From positions 85,292,754 to 85,356,753 of the forward strand of contig NC_135721.1 of assembly GCF_964656455.1 (NCBI RefSeq): 64,000 nt of DNA, given 5' to 3'. A program made the translations under genes and the position numbers. Below are positions 57,743 to 64,000 of the stretch, piece after piece. This DNA is from Halichoerus grypus (Eukaryota > Chordata > Mammalia > Carnivora > Phocidae). Position 1 is the stretch's first letter. Each line of letters starts with the position of its first letter. The notes beneath the pieces were generated by a model. That model ran no database searches. It saw only the letters and a list, made by a program, of their open reading frames with translations, and was not told where the DNA came from.

Positions 57743-58420
57743 GTAAAGTTGCTTTTCCTGGAATCATACTTGTGGTGGCAAGGCCCTAAAAGACACAAAT
57801 ATAAGTATAATGTAAAGACAAGCATAGTCAGATAAAATGTTTGAAAAAGGTAGTTTCCTCAGAAATCCTAATCCAAGTAAGTACCTGATATCTACCTAGT
57901 ACAATATTTTGCTCCAAATTTGCTCTCAGTCATGGTGAGAAGGAAGCTCTTTTATTTTCATTGTCAGTTTTTCTGCAAAAGTAAGCTTTTTCTCAAAGGA
58001 ATGTTTTGTTTGGATATTGGTGCAAGCAATATTAAATAATAGAGATGTCTTTGGAAGAAAATACAGAAGGAATGCAAAAAAAAAAAAAACCCTCTAAATA
58101 ACTATTTATTATTACTTTCTTATTCTACATTTAAAAATAAGGACTTGTATCCTTAGTTCTATATCCCTCACCTTTGTTTGTTTGTTTGTTTTTATAGAAT
58201 TGTTTTCCTCATCTATCTGGGTCTGGAAGAACTGTAACCCCTACTTGACTATCCTGTTGAAATTGAAGTGGCCTTCAACAACCACATAGAAATCCCTGGT
58301 CTTTTCCTGATCACTTAGTGGATCTAAGATAAAAATCATTGACATTCCTTCAGATAATTTGATCCACTAATACACAAATGAATGATAGATTCTTGATAAT
58401 ATCTGTAGGCAGTATACAAA
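57743..58420. other. Unassigned sequence
   Basis: An A-run at about 58076-58089 and a (TTTG)n patch at 58171-58193. Nothing else is recognised. Confidence 0.4.
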
Positions 58421-58424
58421 CTGG

Positions 58425-58635
58425 CATTATACTACTGATTTACATATGTTAGCTAATTTAATTCTTAAAACAACTCTGTGAGGTAAGTTCAATTATTCCC
58501 ATTTTAAAGATGGGGAAATTGTGGCACAAAGAAGACAGTTGATTCGTCCAAGTTCATAGAGCAATGTATGGTGCTAGGATCTTGACCCAGGGAGCCTTGC
58601 CCCAGGGTCTTCACTCCAAAGGTTGGAATGTGTGG
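58425..58635 (+). repeat. MIR
   Basis: Blocks: acatatgttagctaatttaa, ttcttaaaacaactctgtga, ggtaagttcaattattccca, ttttaaagatggggaaattg, tggcacaaagaagacagttg, gtccaagttcatagagcaat, ctaggatcttgacccaggga. A well-preserved MIR. Confidence 0.9.
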
Positions 58636-59065
58636 AGAAACAGAAAAATTTCCTTAGATCCATACTGAGTCATTATACTTACTCAGAGATCTATATTCTT
58701 CCCCCTTACCTCATTCAACAGAAAAGAAGACAAAAATGTCTTGTGGCCCAGCATCAAAAACAAAGGAAATTCATTATTTCAGGATGAACATTAAGGAAGG
58801 AAGCAAACAAGTTTCACAAAACACTCTCATGCTAGCCCAGTAACATGGAAGCACAGTGAAGGAGCAAGGTCCCCCCAGTGAAGCACAGCTCACATGGTCC
58901 TCTGCACCCCATTGTGCCATTCTGCAACTTTCAGAGCGAATGGGTGACCATGTTTGACCTCATCCTTCTGACTTCTTCCTTCAGTACCAGATAGTAACCA
59001 TGCTATTTGCCCCAAGGCCATCATACAATATGGTGCATGGGAAGATTTACCCCCACATCTTGTTA
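58636..59065. other. Unassigned sequence
   Basis: No gene or named repeat is seen. Confidence 0.4.
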
Positions 59066-59069
59066 ATTT

Positions 59070-59235
59070 ATCTTGACTTTTCAAATCTCAGCTTACGTAC
59101 TTCTTTTTCAGAGGTTTTCCTAAATCCCCCTAGTCTATGTTGTCTACACAGTTTCATAGCTTCCTATCATTTTTATTGGTATGTTTGCATAATACCGTGG
59201 ATGGAGATATTTATTTGAATAATAAATGTTGGTTT
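59070..59235 (+). repeat. L2-like fragment
   Basis: tcaaatctcagcttacgtac, tttttcagaggttttcctaa and atccccctagtctatgttg follow L2 order, with an A-rich end after aataataaatgttgg. Diverged. Confidence 0.55.
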
Positions 59236-61345
59236 TCCATTAAAAAAAAAAATGGTAACAGAGATCTTCATTGTTGAGTACCAGCTTGTGAGGGAGGTCC
59301 TCTCATTCTCCATGCAGGGTCTGTGAGAGGTGGTATCAAAAGGAGAAATTTCCAGACTCTATTTACAATACTTCTGTGACTCACCTGATACCCTGGTGGC
59401 CTCCTTTCTAATTCCAATTACAGATAAAATGAATAAAATCTGTGAGGGCTTCCAGTCGTTTTGTGCCATCAGTGCCTCACCTCAACTGTACACGTATCTC
59501 TTTCTGCTTTCACCTGGTTGCTTTGGCAGCTCCTTCTTGGTACTTCCACATGTGCAATGAGTTCATATGCAAAGGAGTTCATGTATGTGGGGCAATCTCA
59601 ACCAACTGGACAGAGGTGGCAACCAATGGACATGTGCTCACCCTTTGTCTCTCCATGTGGACAATCCTGAGAAGATTCTATCATCAAACTTTTATCTCAG
59701 CTATGTTCTCAGGGGACCACAGCTAAGAAATATTCTTCTCACGCTATTGAAAGCTGCTTCTTTAGCATAAATTTAAACCTGGCCCTGGCCTTAGGCTTGT
59801 ATTTGTTTCCTTAAGAGTTTGGAAACCTGGGTGTCCACAATTTTGTTTTTTCATTGGTATAAAATTTTAAATTCACTTAAAACATATTATAGGAAATCAA
59901 AGTTCCTACATTTCATTTATATTTAAACATTTGATTTCTGAGGAGATTATTTTGGAAAAGTAATGTGGTACCTTGAAAACTTACCTGGTAGAGAAAGGAC
60001 GTTTGGTCCTTTTGTGTCGATTTATCAGGGAAATAATAATATGCTCCCTTGGTCATCTGATTATACTGTTCTCTTCAGCCTTTTTTACAAATCTATTAAG
60101 ATGTTGACATTTGGGTGGGTTTTTCAGGTGGGAAGGACAACTTACTGATTTAATTAAAAGAGAAACTCTAATTCAACACAAGTTAAAAAAAATTATAGCA
60201 TTGTGACCATGATAACCTATAGTTAATGCATTTTAAAGTGCTTGTTATAGTTGTAATTCAGCCTCCAGGTAAATTGATTATTACTCTTACATATGACCAA
60301 ATATTATTTCACATGTTTTTATTATTAATTGACATGAACATAACCATTTGATCCTTTCTTACAGAAATCTGATAAAATTGCTACACCACCCTCCTGAGCA
60401 TTTGTTATAACTCAACTTTATTTTCACTTCACAGAGGAATAATCACCCTCTTTATTGACACTTCAGAGAATTTTTAAAAAAGAAATTTCAAAAATAATCT
60501 GTTTAAAAAAGAGTTAAAAGACCTAATAGCATGCAAATGCCTTGGAATTCAGCATTCTTATGAACTGTTCCACTCATGCCCTTTGCTGTGACTACATATA
60601 ATAATATCCATATGATGTATGGACTCTTTATCATAAGCCTTTAGCATATGGCAAGTATGTGGGCAGGGATAGTGAGTTCCTTCTGATTTCAGTCACTAGC
60701 AAAGAACATACTAAACTAGAGACATTAGCGAAGAATTCTAGAAAGAATCAATTATCTTTTCTAATACTTTAGTGCTGGTATTCCACAAAATGAATTAAAC
60801 ACATTTGATGATATTTCTAGTTTATTTAGTCCTAGTGTAACTCTAAAAGTGACCAACATTTCTAAATCTCATTGAAATCATCCCAAAACCCAATATGGAA
60901 GGAAAGGAATTATGTAGATATCCTCTAGTTGTCCCAAATAAAAATGAGCATCTACTAGGTGTAATTCAGATGTTTGGGTGCTATGAAAAGTAGAAAAAAT
61001 GAAAACCTAACCTCTTTTCCTTATGGAACATACAGAACATAGTGGGTGATGTCAGACAGAAAACCAATGTACAGAGGGATTTTTTGGACTTGATTTGGAG
61101 TAGCCAGGCCTATAGCACACTGGAGAGTGCAATCCTCTCCCAAGGACAACAGAACTCTATTTTTTAACCCACCAAACAGGGCTAACTCGTCACCATAAAA
61201 CTGATCTTCCTCTGCCTTATCTCTACAGTTTTATGACAACTGCATTTCCTTAAGCTTCTGAAAATTCTTTCCCACCCTGTGGATCCACCACTACATCACA
61301 TCAACTACAACAAAGATGTCTCCAGTTTTCACAGCGCTTTGGCAG
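59236..61345. other. Unassigned sequence
   Basis: No gene is supported. Overlapping plus-strand frames at 59330-59770 lack domains. The stretch 60945-61075 (gagcatctactaggtgtaat, gacagaaaaccaatgtacag) resembles an L3- or MIR3-like relic but is too diverged to call. Confidence 0.4.
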
Positions 61346-61388
61346 AAAAAAACAAAACAAAAACAAAACAAAACAAAACAAAAACAAC
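61346..61388. repeat. (CAAAA)n simple repeat
   Basis: About eight acaaa/aacaaaa units. Confidence 0.9.
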
Positions 61389-62814
61389 CTTTCAAATTAC
61401 AAATGATAATTACATTAAGCATTTGAATCAAATCCTAATAAAACTGGTCTGGGTGAACTATACAACACAACATGGGATGATATACCAGGCTGGGCTGTGC
61501 CTCTCCAGTCTTCCTTTGGTGGTCTTGACAAGCTTTATTTGGTGGATTTCATATTTCCAGATCTTTCTTTGGTTTGGTGAGGACATCTCCATCCCCATTT
61601 TACACCTGCCCAGATGAACCAAAGAATGCAAGCTCCTTATCAGAGGCACCTTCTTGATCTTGTTCAAAGCTATATCGCCACCTCCCAGAAGAGCACTTTG
61701 GAGTAAGGAAAGTACTCAATACCATCCCTTGAATAATAAAATAAATTCAATGCTTCAACTACTTGTAGGTGGGGTGAAAGGGATCCTGCAGAATTTCTTC
61801 ATTAAATTTTTCAGTATTCAGATTTCAGAGAGAGTTTTATGGCATCCCAGAGTATCCAAGATGTGTAGGCCAAAAAGGATGTCCTTCCCATCATAATCAT
61901 GGCCCACATGGTTCTCAAAGGGTCATTGAGCCCAAGGCAGGATACCTTAGAGGTGATCTAGAACAGACCTTCCTATTTCTGTTCCTTTGAATTCTGTCTT
62001 TAATCTCCATCAAGCAATTGTCTGATGTATGGTCATTCTTATGGCAGAAGAATCATTTTGCCCAAAGTTATGTCATGTCAGACAATTTTTCTTCTGTTAA
62101 GGTGAGGTATATTTCCTGCAGGATTCACTTTGTTGTCCTTTTGATGACTCTTAGAATCATAAAAAATGTGACTGACCTCTTTGTAGTGCAATAGTCCTTC
62201 AAATATTTGAACTCAAGGAAATCATTACAAGCTCTCCTAACTTACAGTTTTGCATTTCTTGAATTACACATTTTATATTAACTTTTGATTTTCTTTGTGT
62301 GGAAATAAATCCTTGTTTTTCCTTACATTCCTAGTAATCATAATTTCTGCTGAAGGAAGTAATTAATGGTTACATTCCGATGACAATGTTTCTCACACTT
62401 GGACCAAGTTTTCTGTTACAAATGCTTTTTTTTTTCTTTTGCCTTATCCATTTTTCTTCTGGAGTTGATAACACTTTTTATTGTATTGTATTATGTACCT
62501 CTTATGGTTTTACTGCAAATGTTTTTTTACTTGCTTACCTACCATCACATAATTCTGCCAGTATCCCACCCCTCACTACAGCCTTCTTCTCCCTGCCCCT
62601 GTCTTACTAAACCAGGGTGTGGGGCTCCTACCCAGCTGCCATGTCAGGGCTACTCTTTGATGTCTTCCTGTCTGTCATATTCTGGTGTGTTTTTGTTTTT
62701 GTTTTTGTTTTTTTCCCCTTTCTGCATTATACTGAACTCACCAGTAGCATCCTAAGAAAGGGTGCCCATGAGCTAAGTCATTCTGTGTTTTGAAACCTTA
62801 TTCTATTTTTATAT
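61389..62814. other. Unassigned sequence
   Basis: Nothing firm. A (TTTTTG)n patch lies at about 62693-62712. Parts may be old L1 antisense sequence leading into the block at 62815. Confidence 0.35.
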
Positions 62815-63105
62815 TTTATTGATCATTTGACGAGACATAGGACTCTAGGTGAATGTCTTTTTTTCTCTCAGGATTTGAAGGCATGCTGCATCACATCTGG
62901 CGGCTGACTGTGCTGCTGAATAGCCAAATGCTATACCCCTTAGTCACTTGGTATACGGCTTTATCTTTCCTCTTCTCTGGAATCTTATAGGCACTCTCTC
63001 TTTCTCTCTCTCCTTTTTTTTTTTTTTTTTTTTAAATCTCTGCTGTTCTAATATTTCAACGAATGATGTCCTCTGATGTGGGCATTTATTTTTTATTGGT
63101 TTTGC
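62815..63105 (-). mobile_element. Antisense ancient L1 (L1M/HAL1-like) fragment
   Basis: Cues: gaggactctaggtg-like ataggactctaggtgaatgt, tttttctctcaggatttgaa, ggcatgctgcatcacatctg, gcggctgactgtgctgctga, tgatgtcctctgatgtgggc. These resemble the reverse complement of old L1 sequence. A T20 run is at 63014-63033. Confidence 0.55.
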
Positions 63106-63114
63106 CTGGTGGAC

Positions 63115-63265
63115 CTATGTGTTATCTCAGTTAATCCTCAAAATGAAAGTGGCCATTATTGTCCTCATCTTTCAGATGAGGAAAGGGAATTTTGAGTAAG
63201 ATGTGGGATATCTCCAGGACCACACAGCAGAAATAGCAGAATGAATTCTGAAAACTTAACTTCAA
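63115..63265 (+). repeat. MIR
   Basis: Blocks: gttatctcagttaatcctca, gtggccattattgtcctcat, ctttcagatgaggaaaggga, ctccaggaccacacagcag, aaatagcagaatgaattctg. A MIR in sense orientation. Confidence 0.8.
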
Positions 63266-63277
63266 CTGCACATCTAC

Positions 63278-63610
63278 CTACTCTTTCCTCATACCACTAC
63301 TTCTGGCTAAGTTTTTATCTTCCACACTTTGATCTCCAGTCGTGGTGTTTTCCTTATTTGTTTGTAATTTCTGTGAAACATTTATGGTAACCATTATGTA
63401 ATTCTGAGTTAGTGAAAATGAAAAGCCTTCTCTGTCTAATTTGACCAAATATTTCTGGATACTGACTGTGCCATTAGTTGCATTAATGATTGCTCTCAGC
63501 TTGATGTCATCTCCAAACCTGATAAATAAGGCATAATTTCCCTTCAAGAAGAATTTTCCCTCCAATGACCATAAACCTGTCACTTTGGGATACTCTTGGT
63601 AAGGTAACAT
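63278..63610 (-). other. Protein-like 110-codon open frame, unidentified
   Basis: The minus-strand frame starts MLPYQEYPKVTGLWSLEG and ends ARSSGMRKE before a TAG. The first 80 residues alternate hydrophobic and polar residues like beta strands. Four N-X-S/T sequons (NAT, NGT, NVS, NTT) suggest an extracellular protein if real. The frame stays open about 33 codons upstream of the ATG, to a TGA, and a possible splice acceptor (aagcaacag) lies about 9 bases before the ATG. No donor site is convincing, and MIRs flank it on both sides. I recognise no family. It could be an exon, a decayed exon or chance. Confidence 0.2.
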
Positions 63611-63621
63611 GAGAATAGCCT

Positions 63622-63825
63622 GTTGCTTAAAAACATGGGTCTTGGATTCAGACAGCTCTGAGTTTAGAAACCAAACATGAAATGATTTCTTAACCTTTCA
63701 GAGCCTCCTGATATCGAAAAATTATATGAAAACAAACTGATATAAGAAATGTAACATGGCTATTTAAGAAGTGGCCGTTTAGAGTTTTGAGGACAATTTC
63801 TGAGGTAGTTGGTAAGGATTCATAA
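63622..63825 (+). repeat. MIR
   Basis: The head taaaaacatgggtcttggat, tcagacagctctgagtttag, then ttcttaacctttcagagcct and cctgatatcgaaaaattata follow MIR order with an internal gap. Confidence 0.7.
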
Positions 63826-64000
63826 AGAACATAAAATATAATTATGGTCTATTTTGTATAGCATGGAGCACAAAACAACCCTTCCTTCAAAATACTAAAA
63901 CTATGGAATGCAAAATATAGTCCCATTATTATATTAGTTATAAGAATCCTCTTATAAAGGGGCTAGATTTAATTTCTTTTTAGTTAAAGAATAACATCTG

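Noticed and set aside
1..64000. A new multi-gene biological system
   Set aside because: No cluster of supportable genes exists. Almost all structure is explained by mobile DNA, microsatellites and unique noncoding sequence.

Overview
The window is nuclear DNA from a mammal of the order Carnivora. The key evidence is eleven tRNA-Lys-type Can-SINEs, with the head ctgggtggctcagt, a pyrimidine-rich body and an AATAAA-rich tail, plus L1 3' ends of the carnivore type. No copy looks like the dog-specific SINEC_Cf or the cat-type Can-SINE. That points to a non-canid caniform (bear, pinniped or mustelid-like), but this is an inference from memory of consensus sequences. No protein-coding, rRNA or tRNA gene can be supported. 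The DNA is AT-rich and repeat-laden, like a gene desert or a very large intron.

Layout. 1-5 kb: ancient MIR/L2 relics, a GATA microsatellite, one Can-SINE and a repeat-free stretch (2.5-5.0 kb) with a possible conserved element. 5-14 kb: a short L1 with a 33-bp target duplication, a degenerate 20-bp tandem repeat (7.48-7.76 kb), MIRs, two Can-SINEs, and an L1 that splits a MIR. 14-15.8 kb: no recognised repeat. 15.8-26.8 kb: a dense nest of retrotransposons. An antisense L1M is split by a sense L1, which is itself hit by a Can-SINE and a younger L1; an MLT1 LTR and four more Can-SINEs lie around them. 27-31.6 kb: an L2, a Tigger/MER2-like DNA transposon, GT microsatellites and a tail-only retroinsertion. 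31.6-40.7 kb: repeat-poor, without Can-SINEs. 40.7-50.2 kb: MIR, three Can-SINEs, long antisense L1M relics, one LTR read on the minus strand and two MLT1-type LTRs. 50-64 kb: an L1 with clear target duplications (52.5-54.5 kb), MER5, MIR and L2 relics. A minus-strand open frame near 63.3-63.6 kb is the only stretch whose translation looks at all protein-like.

Nothing forms an operon or a multi-gene system. What can be read is a layered history: old MIR/L2/MER DNA, then L1M and MLT1 elements, then carnivore L1s and Can-SINEs with still-readable target duplications. Family names are assigned from memory of consensus sequences and should be confirmed with RepeatMasker.
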